A DNA stretch of 46,100 nt from NCBI GenBank assembly GCA_018222765.1, contig JAAEZT010000002.1:1-46100 (forward strand). The letters are read 5' to 3'. The notes under the pieces were generated by a model. It did not search any database, was not told the DNA's origin, and was given only the letters and a program-made list of their open reading frames with translations. Positions 8,619 through 17,719 of the stretch are shown piece after piece; position 1 is the stretch's first letter; each line of letters opens with the position of its first letter. The DNA comes from a bacterium (GTDB lineage Bacteria; Verrucomicrobiota; Verrucomicrobiia; Verrucomicrobiales; Akkermansiaceae). The translations under genes and the position numbers were made by a program.

Positions 8619-9006
8619 ACTTTTTCAAAGTAATCACCAGGAGCCAAAACAAGGCCGTGGTCATCACTGCGTTGACCCCAAGAGTGAAATAGAATCCGTA
8701 TCCCTTTTTCAACATCCAGGGAATTACGAGAAACATCGGCATGGTAGGTAAGACAAACCAAAAGGTATAATAGGCATGATTGGCGATACTCTCGACCCGA
8801 ACGGCCTGGTCGCTCACCTTACTTTCATGCCTCATCCAGATCATGGCGAGAATCGAAGTCAGCGGCAGAGCAATGAGAAGAGCGGAAAGCCTGTCGCTCA
8901 CCAGCTGTAATTTGGTAACCACCAGAATCACCACGGCAGTAAGAAGAATTTTCACCACATCAAAGAGATTGGGCGTGAGCGCTTTTAAAAGTTCGTTTTT
9001 GTCCAT
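8596..9006 (-). CDS. DUF3147-like integral membrane protein
   Basis: A 136-residue protein with four hydrophobic segments, near residues 15-33 (VVKILLTAVVILVVTKL), 41-57 (ALLIALPLTSILAMIWM), 82-100 (TFWFVLPTMPMFLVIPW) and 107-128 (FYFTLGVNAVMTTALFWLL). From memory, the order of the motifs (KILLTA near the N-terminus, ALPLTSILAMIW, then FWFVLPT) matches DUF3147 proteins. Function is unknown. The ATG at 9006 is the only reasonable start. The gene is divergent from the lipoprotein gene at 9042 with only 35 bases between the starts, and it overlaps the flavoprotein stop by 23 bases. Confidence 0.7.
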   Translation of the reverse strand: MDKNELLKALTPNLFDVVKILLTAVVILVVTKLQLVSDRLSALLIALPLTSILAMIWMRHESKVSDQAVRVESIANHAYYTFWFVLPTMPMFLVIPWMLKKGYGFYFTLGVNAVMTTALFWLLVITLKKFTSIELM

Positions 9007-9041
9007 TGCGATGCCTCGAGTTTGAGCCCAAGCTCCTCTCT

Positions 9042-9866
9042 ATGCAAGTTGCCTGTTTCTTTCTTCCTCTCGCGTGTCTACTCGCCGCCTGCGCGCCCGA
9101 TCCATCGGTTTTCACCCAGCCTTTGCCTCAAAACTCGAATGCGCTCAGGCTGACCGCTGCTCAAAAATCGAGCATCGGCCGTAAGATTTGGCAAAACGAA
9201 TCAGGCGGAAAAGTCAGCGGGCTCACCGCCTGGAATGTTGGCGAGGAATTCCCCTCAATGGGAATTGGCCATTTTATTTGGTATCCCAAGAACTTTAATG
9301 GTCGCTGGACCGAGTCCTTTCCTGAATTCGTGCGCTATGCCCGGAGCAAAGGAGCCCAGCCTCCCGCAGTCGCTTTACTTCCCGATTGTCCCTGGAACAG
9401 CCGGGCGTCATTCCTGGCTGACTCCAATTCCCCAAAGCTTACCGGATTACGCAATTGGCTCGCCACAAACATTACCATTCAGACGGAATTCATCGCCTTC
9501 AAATCCCGCGCTGCGCTTCCAAAAGTTCTTCAGGCCGCACCCGCCAATCAACGAGCCCGCATTCAAGCCAACTACAACAAGGTCGCCACCACTCCAAACG
9601 GAATCTATGCCCTCGTTGATTATGTCAATTTCAAGGGGGACGGAACCAACCCCAAAGAAAGGTATGGCGCTCAGGGATGGGGCTTGATGTGGGTTCTCAT
9701 GGAAATGAAAAACGTTCCCTCCGGACAAGCTGCCGCCAGGGAATTTGGAGCCGCTGCAAAACGCCGTCTCGACCTCCGTATCATGAACTCACCTCCCGCC
9801 CGTGGAGAATCGCGATGGCGCGCAGGTTGGCACAACCGCTGCGACTCCTATGGCTGGCCTCTTTAG
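9042..9866 (+). CDS. Lipoprotein with a lysozyme-like GIGH motif, function unknown
   Basis: The 274-residue product has a lipoprotein signal (MQVACFFLPLACLLAAC), with lipobox LAAC ending at Cys17. The mature part contains IGRKIWQNESGG, GLTAWNVGEEFPSMGIGH and FIWYP. A glutamate followed about 20 residues later by GIGH resembles phage T4-type lysozymes, where E and the T/D near the TIGIGH strand form the active site. That similarity is motif-level only. The C-terminal part (GAQGWGLMWVLMEM, RAGWHNRCDSYGWPL) is conserved-looking but not recognised. I use the ATG at 9042 rather than the TTG at 9006 because it starts the signal peptide. It ends 3 bases from the convergent thioredoxin-like gene. A peptidoglycan-acting enzyme is a reasonable guess, not established. 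Confidence 0.65.
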   Translation: MQVACFFLPLACLLAACAPDPSVFTQPLPQNSNALRLTAAQKSSIGRKIWQNESGGKVSGLTAWNVGEEFPSMGIGHFIWYPKNFNGRWTESFPEFVRYARSKGAQPPAVALLPDCPWNSRASFLADSNSPKLTGLRNWLATNITIQTEFIAFKSRAALPKVLQAAPANQRARIQANYNKVATTPNGIYALVDYVNFKGDGTNPKERYGAQGWGLMWVLMEMKNVPSGQAAAREFGAAAKRRLDLRIMNSPPARGESRWRAGWHNRCDSYGWPL

Positions 9867-9869
9867 ATC

Positions 9870-10778
9870 TTAACGGCCAAGTCGCTTCTTAATCTTTTCT
9901 CTAATCTGAGCGGAAAAACGACCATGAGAAGACTCTTTATCGATAAAGATGATCTCATCGGCAACCTTGATCGCCGGCTCCAAATTACCGCCGTGGTTGA
10001 GGGCCGCCAGCTTCCGGAATAAGACCTTTTGTTTCAGGTCTCCTTCAGGGGCATGCTTCCCAATAAACTCATCCACCAAGGTCACCACCTGATCGTAGCT
10101 ATCCTTGTGAAACACCTTTTTCACGGCGTCCTCAAAATCAGCATAGGCCTTTCCGGTCACTTTTTCATTTCGAAACTTGAGGGTGTCTTCGGGATCCAAT
10201 TCCGCCAGCTCATCCATCTGCTCGGCATAGAAATTCAAGACCACTTCATCCGGCAAGGGCTTTAAGAGATCAACCAGTGCACGGGCCTTTTTCAGGCCTA
10301 ACATTTTTGAGGCCGCTTTTAGATCTTCATCTCGCTTCTCTCTCTTCTGAAGAATCCCCAACAGATGACCCGCATATTTTTCCGGACCTCCTGGCAAAAC
10401 ACCAGTCTCCTGATGAAAAGGCCGCCCACTGGCATCAAGGTAAAAGGAGGTCGGAAAAGCGCCTCCGACTCCAAACCGCTTCGCCAAATCCAACATCCTC
10501 TGGTGATTTTCCTTCTGAAGACGCTGTTTTAAGGGCAGGTCTACTTTGACCAGAACATACTTCTCCTCTGCTAAGGATTGAAACTTCTCGGACGAGAGAA
10601 TGCGCCTCTCCAGCTGTTGACAGGCTCCCGAGGAGTCGGTGGAGACAAACACCAAATAGAGAGCCTTTTTTTCCTTTTCCGCGGTTTTTTGGGCAGCGTC
10701 AAGATCGGAAGTCCACGCCGCCGCCAAAGAACTCGCAATCAGCAGGAATAAAAGCGATTTCAAAAAGATCGAGCCCAT
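9870..10778 (-). CDS. Secreted thioredoxin-fold protein without CxxC
   Basis: The 302-residue product carries a signal peptide (about residues 1-20, LKSLLFLLIASSLAAAWT). A thioredoxin-7-like domain follows (about 25-145): KALYLVFVSTDSSGACQQLE, then VLVKVDLPLKQ, then FGVGGAFPTSFYLDASGRP with the cis-proline loop. The usual WCxxC is replaced by SSGACQQL, leaving one cysteine. A dithiol-disulfide role is therefore unlikely, and a chaperone-like or single-Cys role is possible. The C-terminal half (150-302) is helical and repeats KVFHKDSYDQVVTLVDEFI-type segments, perhaps TPR-like. It follows its larger paralogue by 4 bases, so the two are almost certainly co-transcribed. Confidence 0.75.
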   Translation of the reverse strand: MGSIFLKSLLFLLIASSLAAAWTSDLDAAQKTAEKEKKALYLVFVSTDSSGACQQLERRILSSEKFQSLAEEKYVLVKVDLPLKQRLQKENHQRMLDLAKRFGVGGAFPTSFYLDASGRPFHQETGVLPGGPEKYAGHLLGILQKREKRDEDLKAASKMLGLKKARALVDLLKPLPDEVVLNFYAEQMDELAELDPEDTLKFRNEKVTGKAYADFEDAVKKVFHKDSYDQVVTLVDEFIGKHAPEGDLKQKVLFRKLAALNHGGNLEPAIKVADEIIFIDKESSHGRFSAQIREKIKKRLGR

Positions 10779-10782
10779 CTCC

Positions 10783-12123
10783 TTATTCGGATTTTTTAAG
10801 ATTCTGGGAATCGCCCTTCAGATCATCGGCTTCCTTCTTGAGCTTTTTGGCCTTTTCCTCCAGCTCTCTTACCTGGCGCTTACGGGCCTCCATGGCCTCA
10901 TGATTTTCAATGACATCTTTCATCGCCTGAGCCTTGGTTTCCAGCTTGCTGCGCTCAGCAACAGCCTTTTCCAATTCTCCTTTTGATTTTTCCTCCTCCT
11001 CTTTGAAAACAGCCAACTCCTTTTCGAGCGCAGCCATTTTCGACTTGCGGTCAGCAGCCTGTTTCCTGAGTTCATTCTCCTTTTTGGCAGCCTCCAGAGC
11101 CTGCTTCTCCAGCATCACGGCTTCCTCTTTCAACTCGTTAATATCGCTCACTATTGCCACCGGCTTGGAAACGATCGGACCGGTTCTCTTTTTCACCATC
11201 GGCTTGGCCGTCTTGGCTTCTTTCATTTTTTGAGCACGGGCTTTCATGCGCTCAACTGCCTGATGGTATTGCGGCGCCCGCTTACCCAAGGTCGAATCCG
11301 GGGCTATCGAGGCCATGGCATCGATTGCCTTCTTCGCCTGATCAAACTTCTCCAAAGTGGCCAGGGCCTGGATCTTATAGAGGGAAAGTCGCTGTGAATC
11401 CTCGCCACTCGCCTCCTGGGCCGCCTCGGTTGAGACCTTGATGATTTCATCATATTTCTTCTCCCGGAAAAGCGCTTGATAATATGTCTGCTCTCTTTTC
11501 AGAGCCTCCTCTTTTTCTATCTTGGCAATAAATCCCGTTTTTCCCGTAGGGTCGGCCTTGGCGATATCGGCCATCTCCAACACATAAAAATCACGCACAA
11601 CCTGACTCGGCAACAATTCCAACCCCTCTACCAGCAACTTGGCGCGCTCCAAGCCTTTCTTGGATCTTCCTTTGGCAAACAACTCATCGCGTTTCACTCT
11701 GAGATCGACCATCTCTTTCATCCGCTTCCAGAATTCCTCCGCCCCTCCACGCATAAATCCGGCATAGCCAAATGGACGCCCGGCTGGGTCCAACAAGACG
11801 ACGCTGGGCATTTGGCGCACTTTATATTTCATACGGAACTCCAATAATTTCGTATCCGTCTTTTCCCGCTCGCGAGGGAAATCAAAAACGACCCGAACGA
11901 AAAGCTCATCAGCCTGCTTTTTGAAGGCCTCGGCTCCGATGAACTCTTTCTCGAATTCTTCACTCTGTTTATTCCAGCTAGAACCGGAGAATACCACCAT
12001 CACGTCCCTCTTATTCTTTTCGGCAGCCTTACAAGCAGCTTGAAACTGCTGCACGGGACCTTGAGCGAACAGGGAGAGCGGCAGGGCCGCAATGACAGAG
12101 ACGATGACGGATAAAGTTCTCAT
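10783..12123 (-). CDS. Secreted thioredoxin-fold protein with long C-terminal coiled coil
   Basis: The 446-residue product starts at the ATG at 12123, which begins a signal peptide (MRTLSVIVSVIAALPLSLFA). The open frame continues upstream but that part lacks signal-peptide character. Residues about 22-140 form a thioredoxin-like domain: RDVMVVFSGSSWNKQSEEFE at the usual active-site strand, then RVVFDFPRE, then YKVRQMPSVVLLDPAGRP. Both active-site cysteines are absent (SSWNKQS). A helical middle follows, and residues about 325-440 form a Lys/Glu-rich coiled coil with clear heptads. The protein shares the fold and layout of the gene 4 bases downstream. The coiled coil suggests oligomerisation or an elongated envelope protein. 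Confidence 0.75.
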   Translation of the reverse strand: MRTLSVIVSVIAALPLSLFAQGPVQQFQAACKAAEKNKRDVMVVFSGSSWNKQSEEFEKEFIGAEAFKKQADELFVRVVFDFPREREKTDTKLLEFRMKYKVRQMPSVVLLDPAGRPFGYAGFMRGGAEEFWKRMKEMVDLRVKRDELFAKGRSKKGLERAKLLVEGLELLPSQVVRDFYVLEMADIAKADPTGKTGFIAKIEKEEALKREQTYYQALFREKKYDEIIKVSTEAAQEASGEDSQRLSLYKIQALATLEKFDQAKKAIDAMASIAPDSTLGKRAPQYHQAVERMKARAQKMKEAKTAKPMVKKRTGPIVSKPVAIVSDINELKEEAVMLEKQALEAAKKENELRKQAADRKSKMAALEKELAVFKEEEEKSKGELEKAVAERSKLETKAQAMKDVIENHEAMEARKRQVRELEEKAKKLKKEADDLKGDSQNLKKSE

Positions 12124-12282
12124 AGTTGATGACTTAGGAGGGCAGACAATCGCCCAGCAATTTCTCAACGTCGAGGGGAAAAACACCACGAAAAATCTTC
12201 GGCGATCACTCAAATGGATGGCACCAAGAACCAAAGGCCACCTGCTCTCTGACCCCGGTCATCGCGAACAAGGCAACCGGTC

Positions 12283-12301
12283 TTCGGGCAGCGCGCCCGA
12301 A
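12283..12301. terminator. Perfect 7-bp inverted repeat downstream of the 12317 gene
   Basis: TTCGGGC and GCCCGAA pair perfectly across a 5-base loop, 16 bases past the stop of the minus-strand gene. No T-tract follows on that strand, so this is a weak or factor-dependent terminator at best, or a transcript-stabilising hairpin inside the run. Confidence 0.35.
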
Positions 12302-12316
12302 AAATTCCGGGATCAG

Positions 12317-13042
12317 CTATACCCCTTCCAATTTGGAAAAGAACTTCACCGGTGTCTTTTTCGCATCCTTGGTCTGTGCCTTGTAGAAGAAGGCGTGCAT
12401 GCGACCCTTCTTACTCATGGTCAAATTGTTTTGAAGAATTGTCTTCCAAGCTCCGCTGGCATCTTTCACCGCTAACTTCACCAGAACCTCCCCAGCCTTC
12501 ATTGGCTTGAGCACCACCTCCCCCGCTTTTACGGCAAACGCCTTTTCATCACCAAGAATCACGGCGACTCCTCGATCAGAAAGATTGGCTAAACGAATTG
12601 TCCCAAGTGGAAAAGAGCGAACATCTTCCGGCAAAACTTTCACTTGAGGCTTATCCCAGGTCATCGTCTTGTTGTCCTTGCAAAGTACAAACAAAGCCTC
12701 CTTCTGGGCCGGAAATCGACTTTTAAACCAAGGCTCGCCGGCCACCTTTCCTCCTTCATAAATCTCCACTCCTTTCGCGGACGCCTTGATTTTTAAAGAC
12801 TTCGTAAAGGTTTTCAAACGCAAACCCAAAGGTGTTCCCTCTCCGGGTTCAGTCATTAGAACAGTCCCCTCCGGAGGCATGGACCCTTTGGGGTATTCTC
12901 CCTGTTTCCGACGATCAGTTCCTATGATCTGCTTAAAGGGAGGCAACTCTCCCAATGGAAGAAAGCGCACGTTTTTACTCGGCGCCTCTTGCGCGCTGGA
13001 TGTCCAAGTCAAACAAAGAGAGAGAATCAGTAGGCGTTTCAT
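12317..13042 (-). CDS. Secreted protein of an unrecognised family, paralogue 1 of 2
   Basis: The product of 241 residues has a signal peptide (MKRLLILSLCLTWTSSAQ); an ATG one codon upstream (13045) is equally possible. The mature part begins with VRFLPLGELPPFKQ, then DRRKQGEYP and MPPEGTV. Later come MTWDKPQVKVLPEDVRSFPLG, IRLANLSDRGVAVILGD and a predicted all-beta C-terminal half. The same landmarks occur in the same order in the gene 74 bases upstream, so the two are tandem paralogues. No catalytic motif is visible. The predicted beta-rich fold and signal peptide suggest a periplasmic or surface protein. The family is not known to me and function is not proposed. Confidence 0.75.
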   Translation of the reverse strand: MKRLLILSLCLTWTSSAQEAPSKNVRFLPLGELPPFKQIIGTDRRKQGEYPKGSMPPEGTVLMTEPGEGTPLGLRLKTFTKSLKIKASAKGVEIYEGGKVAGEPWFKSRFPAQKEALFVLCKDNKTMTWDKPQVKVLPEDVRSFPLGTIRLANLSDRGVAVILGDEKAFAVKAGEVVLKPMKAGEVLVKLAVKDASGAWKTILQNNLTMSKKGRMHAFFYKAQTKDAKKTPVKFFSKLEGV

Positions 13043-13116
13043 CATCGGCTGAGGTTTAGCATATCGAACAAGAGGGTATCCAGACAAAGATTCCGCTAAT
13101 CATGCTGGACGAAAAA

Positions 13117-13914
13117 TCAGGACCCTTCGGTCTCGGCAGGAGCTATCTCGGGCTCCACCGTCGGGGCCTGGGATTTAAAGAGGGATTGGGGATCCTGAAA
13201 GCGATCAACCTCATAAGTGAAGCGTACCGGGCGACTTGGGCCCAAACCCTGTGATTTAAAGACAAAACTCTGCACTCGCTGCCCCTTCCGTATCGAAAAG
13301 TCATTTCGAAAGATCATTTTGTTACCACCATCCGGATCAATCACATCAACCCTCACGAGATTTTTCCCCTCTTTCAATTTCTGCTGACCCGACTCGCCAG
13401 GCTTAATGAAAACCGGATCTTGATCCCCGACTCTCACCGCAATTTCCAGATGAGAGACATTTACCAGACGCATCGACCCCAGAGGAAAGGCCTGCAGATC
13501 ATCTCTCAAAATTTTCACAACCGGTTTGAGCCAAGTCATTTCCTGAAGATCTCGAAAGAGGATCGCCAGCGTGTGTGATGCTGTCGGCATGGCATGGCTG
13601 ATCCACGGTGGATCTCCTCCTTTCTCCAGAATTTCCAATCTCTGTTGCTTTCCGGCGATCGAGTAATAATTCGTCAGTCTTCTCAAATAGAGGTTTCCCC
13701 CAAATCCATTGAGTTCGCCTCCATTAACCTCAATCTTACTCGGAGGCATCTGTCCGGGCTCGGGCGGAGACTGGATTCTTCGGTCTTCTCGAATCTCTTC
13801 TTTCCACGGAGGCAATTCACCCAGAGGAACGAATCGCAAATACTTTGGAGGTAGTTTTTCCTGCCCTGTGACAACAAGGGGCAAAAGAAGTGGTAGCAGT
13901 AAAATGGCCTTCAT
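13117..13914 (-). CDS. Secreted protein of an unrecognised family, paralogue 2 of 2
   Basis: The 265-residue product starts with MKAILLLPLLLPLVVTGQ, a signal peptide; a second ATG lies one codon upstream at 13917. Landmarks are LRFVPLGELPPWKEEI, DRRIQSPPEPGQMPPSKIEV, MTWLKPVVKILRDDLQAFPLG and MRLVNVSHLEIAVRVGD. They align one for one with the downstream neighbour, but overall identity looks low, so the duplication is old. This copy has a longer C-terminal tail rich in Pro, Glu and Ala (SQAPTVEPEIAPAE). It sits between its paralogue and the giant prepilin-like gene, all on the minus strand with gaps of 74 and 151 bases. A shared envelope structure is possible but only inferred from position. 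Confidence 0.75.
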   Translation of the reverse strand: MKAILLLPLLLPLVVTGQEKLPPKYLRFVPLGELPPWKEEIREDRRIQSPPEPGQMPPSKIEVNGGELNGFGGNLYLRRLTNYYSIAGKQQRLEILEKGGDPPWISHAMPTASHTLAILFRDLQEMTWLKPVVKILRDDLQAFPLGSMRLVNVSHLEIAVRVGDQDPVFIKPGESGQQKLKEGKNLVRVDVIDPDGGNKMIFRNDFSIRKGQRVQSFVFKSQGLGPSRPVRFTYEVDRFQDPQSLFKSQAPTVEPEIAPAETEGS

Positions 13915-14065
13915 CATTGGTTACAATCCCCAGGTCAAATTTCATTATCGCTCGGTCCTTAAGAAATTCACCTTTGGATAATTAGTCGAAGTTAGCGCAC
14001 CAATGCTGTCACACACCAGCAAGCCGATCTATCAGAGGAACTAAAATTAGATTCCGATGGAGAGA

Positions 14066-17000
14066 TTAGACTTCATCCTTACCCAACCACCGGAAAGATA
14101 CGATCCGAAATCGACGACCGAAATCGACGGCGCTGCCGACGACCGCTTCGGGGTTCAAGCCCACTCTGTCGGGATTCATTGGCTCAGGCGTGCGCTGCAC
14201 TCTCGCTTCGCACCAAGCCCGGGCCTGAATCTTTCCACTAACGTCCTTTGACTCTCCGTATGAGCGAATCACAAAACTATCTGATCTAGCCGAGAGGGTT
14301 GAACCAATAATTTGCAAGACATCACCTTGGGTCAGGTAACCCGGAATACCCCAAGCTGTTGAGGGAGGCTTATCCACCTGTCTGAGACGAGTGGAATCCG
14401 AAATATTTGCCTGACCGGGAACAACCAAATTGACGTCCGGCAATTCATAATCCCGGTTGATTGGATACTCCGCAATGAGAGTATCGTTGATTCCTGCCCG
14501 ATAGATCGCAGCTTCAATTGCGCCCTCTCTACCTGTTTCATCCATGGTCAGTCTGCGATTTACAAAGTCAGCAAGCCCAAAGAAGGGCGCTCTTGTTTTC
14601 ACCTCGTATACCATCGCTTCGGCAAGGGCATCGATTTCGTCAACCTGCAGACTCCTGAATCCATCGTAGGCAGCCTCATTAATCCGATCTCCAAGGTAAT
14701 CGCGATTGTCCTTACTCAAAAGTCTCGGATAAGGAGTAACTCCTTTACTTCCGAACCCAATATCCCGGGTCGATGACAGAATGGCTTTCCATGCTTGCTT
14801 GCTGGTCGAGTGGACATCAAATGCCCCTTCAAGACTTAAGCGCGAGGCGGCACGGTGGAAATCAAGAAGGTCACCAGACAAGTCCTCACCTCCATCAAAC
14901 ACTCCAAAACGTCCGTTTGGCAATGGATTCGCTCCGGGATCATCTGCAAATCTCTGCTTTTGATTAATCGTTCCCGTTGACACAAAGAAGTCATCCCAAA
15001 GATTGAAGTTGAGCTCAAAACTCTGATCGTAGATCAGATTGCTCTCCTTCATTGTGTCGAATAGAATAGTGCGAATCAACCAGGCCCAATACTCACCCTC
15101 GAATTTCGATCCACCCCGACTGCCTCGTCCCAAGAAATAACCATTCCAACCGGTATATTTTTGCTCGGAAGAACCATTCAAAATCGGGCTGGTTCCCGTT
15201 CTTTCGACACGCGGATCAACAAGTGAGTTCCCGATGGCATAACTGGGATGCCACGCAAACTCCGACAACTTCAAATGTCGAAGATACGAAATTGAGGGTA
15301 GGCCAACATCCTTACTCGGGAGCTCAAAAGCAATCAGGCCAGACGGCCCCGCATTAGGCGAGGTAAACGGGAAAGTTGTGTTGAGACCATCTCTCGAAAC
15401 CGGAGTCATGTCGCTGAAGGTCACTTCGGTATCCGGGAAATCACGCATATAAACTCCGTGGAAATATGGCGGAGTATCGCTCACATTATCAAAGGGAGTT
15501 CGAGTGTAATAAGCCCCCCGCAAATTCCAGGTCCCCAGAGCCGCAGTTTGAAGGTGGGCCCCATCAGTCTTGGTTAATTTGCCTGAGTTCAAAATATTGG
15601 ATTTCGTCTCCTTCCACCACCTCAGACGAAAGCCATCTCTGGTGAACACCGATGGCTCAGGCAGTCGGTCAAAACCGGTGGTAATGTCGGTTACTGGGAA
15701 GGAGGTAATCAACTCAAGAGGCAATTCGTCAGATCCCCCTGCCTGCAAAGAGATGTTTGCCACGGAAAACAAGGGCAACTGAGCAAAGGTCGAGTAGTTA
15801 ATATTCGTCCTTCCTTCGTTAAGCCTCAATGAGACCATGTAGTTATCCGCCCCATTGATCTTGCCAGTATCTGGCACTTCCCGAACCGAAGTTGGCGGGG
15901 AGTCCAATTGCAAATCAGAAATCATCTGACCTCTCACTCTCTGTTGTCCAATGTAATCCTGATAAAAACATCTCGAGGCAGAAGGCGCAACACTGGCAGA
16001 CAAACGATTATTACTAAAATTGATCGCATCCAAGGGAGCGGCAGTAGATGGAGAAAAGACGAGCGATTGACCTGCTGGAATATTGGAACTGGGGATCTGC
16101 ATGAAAATCATGCCGGAAAGGTTTCCACTCTGACGACCTGGCGATCCTGGTGGCGCTCCGGTCTGACCAAAATAAATATTCTGATACTTCAATCCACTCG
16201 CAGTGGTAACCTCAATTCGTTTGTTACCATTAACAAACAATTGGCAGGTCATTGCCGGCACCTTCAAGTCAACACTATAGGGATTCCACAACGCCACCCT
16301 GGGATACATGCATAGGCTCAAACGATACTTGGCGGTTGTCCCGGATCCCACTTTCTTGTAGCCAACATTGTAGTACATGTTGGCCTCCGTCAGAAGAGGG
16401 GTAATATTTGGCTTAGTGAATGGGGTGAAAGCCACCGTGCTTTTATTGGTTCTGTCATAGAAGCCGTCTCCATCGTTTGCCGAAGGTGGATTTCTCCATC
16501 TTTCCGGAGTCACCTGATCCATCGTTTGTCGGTTAAAGCTATTGGTTTGGGAGAACAAAAACCATTCTCTGAACACCCCGAAAGTCGGCGCAATCTCTTT
16601 ATAGCGCGCAGAGTCCCAATCAAACCCTCTAAACCCGGCCATTTTTTCATTAATTGGTCCTACCAGGAAATCTTCATCATCGAGCCCCTGATAATGGGCC
16701 GCTTCAGTACTAAGATCCTGAATACTGCCATCACTCAAAATGTAGGCGGTCAAATCACGCTTGAGTCCCCCGTCGCGAACATTGGCCAATACTCCCCTGG
16801 AGTATCCTGTAATATTGTGGAAGTTGTCCTTGATTGCCTCTTTGTTCCTTGGGTGAACCAAGGCCATCGTATTCAGCGTAATCAACTTGGCCGCTTCGTC
16901 TTCAACAACGTCGGCAATGCCATCGATAACCGCAGCCTCGACATCCTGGGCGTTAATCAGTCGCTGAATCCCTCCCCCTTTTCCATCGATCATCTCGTCA

Positions 17001-17719
17001 CGGTGAGTGTCGGCCACGGAGACTGCCGCCTTCGCGCCAAGGGAACCAATCCAAAACCCATAACCACCCAGATCGCGGTAATCTTTAGTGCCATTTGGCA
17101 ACAGCTTTTCTTTCTCAGTGGACACCCTCTTCACGAAAACCTGATCATTCAGATTATTCACTGAACCTGGCCCGACAATATTCACCCGTTCATCGCCGTT
17201 TCCCAAATTTGCATTAATCGCATCCAGAAACTGTCGCTTACCCGACATCTTACGCTTGCCGCCCTCGTTTCCACTCACCAGATATCCATTCACGACGTCT
17301 CGGGCCCGGTAAGCCGTGCCTCCTCGGGCGTCTGCCATTCCACCGTTATACTCATCGTCCCGGGACCAAGGACTGCCGTTTTGGTTTCCCTCGTATACCG
17401 TGGAAAAAACGCCCAACCAGTTGGGATGTTCCACACCGTCAATCTCAAGAGAGTCGGGCTCGCGATCCAAAATTGACGCACTGGCCGAAATCCGGCGGTC
17501 GGGGCCCATCTCACGCTGCAACTCTCCGAAGGCAATCATCAATCCCAAACGAGCATTCGCGCGAGCCTCTTCCCGGGCCCAATCATCACGAGCCGTTCGA
17601 ACAGTGAGTGCTGATAGTGAAAGGAATGCGACCGCGACCAAGGTCAACAAAAGCAAAACCGAAATTGTCGCAATAAGCGCGAAACCAGGACGGAATGGAG
17701 AAACTCGTTGCAGCTTCAT
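14066..17719 (-). CDS. Giant prepilin-like membrane-anchored protein (Verru_Chthon/PilX-like)
   Basis: The 1217-residue product begins with a short basic leader ending RPG, followed by FALIATISVLLLLTLVAVAF. This resembles a type IV prepilin-like cleavage site (G12/F13) and hydrophobic helix, though the usual glutamate at mature position 5 is missing. The helix leads into TARDDWAREEARANARLGL, typical of PilX-like minor pilins and of large Verrucomicrobia proteins such as the Verru_Chthon cassette A group. The remaining ~1150 residues have no recognised catalytic motif. Recurrent W-rich segments (YGFWIGSLGAKAAVSV, GYGFWIG-type) and many Asp/Asn/Gly turns suggest beta structure. I chose the ATG at 17719 because it starts the leader directly. 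Surface, pilus or secretion-related roles are possible. No other pilin gene is adjacent. Confidence 0.7.
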   Translation of the reverse strand: MKLQRVSPFRPGFALIATISVLLLLTLVAVAFLSLSALTVRTARDDWAREEARANARLGLMIAFGELQREMGPDRRISASASILDREPDSLEIDGVEHPNWLGVFSTVYEGNQNGSPWSRDDEYNGGMADARGGTAYRARDVVNGYLVSGNEGGKRKMSGKRQFLDAINANLGNGDERVNIVGPGSVNNLNDQVFVKRVSTEKEKLLPNGTKDYRDLGGYGFWIGSLGAKAAVSVADTHRDEMIDGKGGGIQRLINAQDVEAAVIDGIADVVEDEAAKLITLNTMALVHPRNKEAIKDNFHNITGYSRGVLANVRDGGLKRDLTAYILSDGSIQDLSTEAAHYQGLDDEDFLVGPINEKMAGFRGFDWDSARYKEIAPTFGVFREWFLFSQTNSFNRQTMDQVTPERWRNPPSANDGDGFYDRTNKSTVAFTPFTKPNITPLLTEANMYYNVGYKKVGSGTTAKYRLSLCMYPRVALWNPYSVDLKVPAMTCQLFVNGNKRIEVTTASGLKYQNIYFGQTGAPPGSPGRQSGNLSGMIFMQIPSSNIPAGQSLVFSPSTAAPLDAINFSNNRLSASVAPSASRCFYQDYIGQQRVRGQMISDLQLDSPPTSVREVPDTGKINGADNYMVSLRLNEGRTNINYSTFAQLPLFSVANISLQAGGSDELPLELITSFPVTDITTGFDRLPEPSVFTRDGFRLRWWKETKSNILNSGKLTKTDGAHLQTAALGTWNLRGAYYTRTPFDNVSDTPPYFHGVYMRDFPDTEVTFSDMTPVSRDGLNTTFPFTSPNAGPSGLIAFELPSKDVGLPSISYLRHLKLSEFAWHPSYAIGNSLVDPRVERTGTSPILNGSSEQKYTGWNGYFLGRGSRGGSKFEGEYWAWLIRTILFDTMKESNLIYDQSFELNFNLWDDFFVSTGTINQKQRFADDPGANPLPNGRFGVFDGGEDLSGDLLDFHRAASRLSLEGAFDVHSTSKQAWKAILSSTRDIGFGSKGVTPYPRLLSKDNRDYLGDRINEAAYDGFRSLQVDEIDALAEAMVYEVKTRAPFFGLADFVNRRLTMDETGREGAIEAAIYRAGINDTLIAEYPINRDYELPDVNLVVPGQANISDSTRLRQVDKPPSTAWGIPGYLTQGDVLQIIGSTLSARSDSFVIRSYGESKDVSGKIQARAWCEARVQRTPEPMNPDRVGLNPEAVVGSAVDFGRRFRIVSFRWLGKDEV

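Noticed and set aside
8619-9005. Plus-strand continuation of the flavoprotein region as a second gene
   Set aside because: The minus-strand DUF3147 membrane protein explains this stretch better, with four clear hydrophobic segments.
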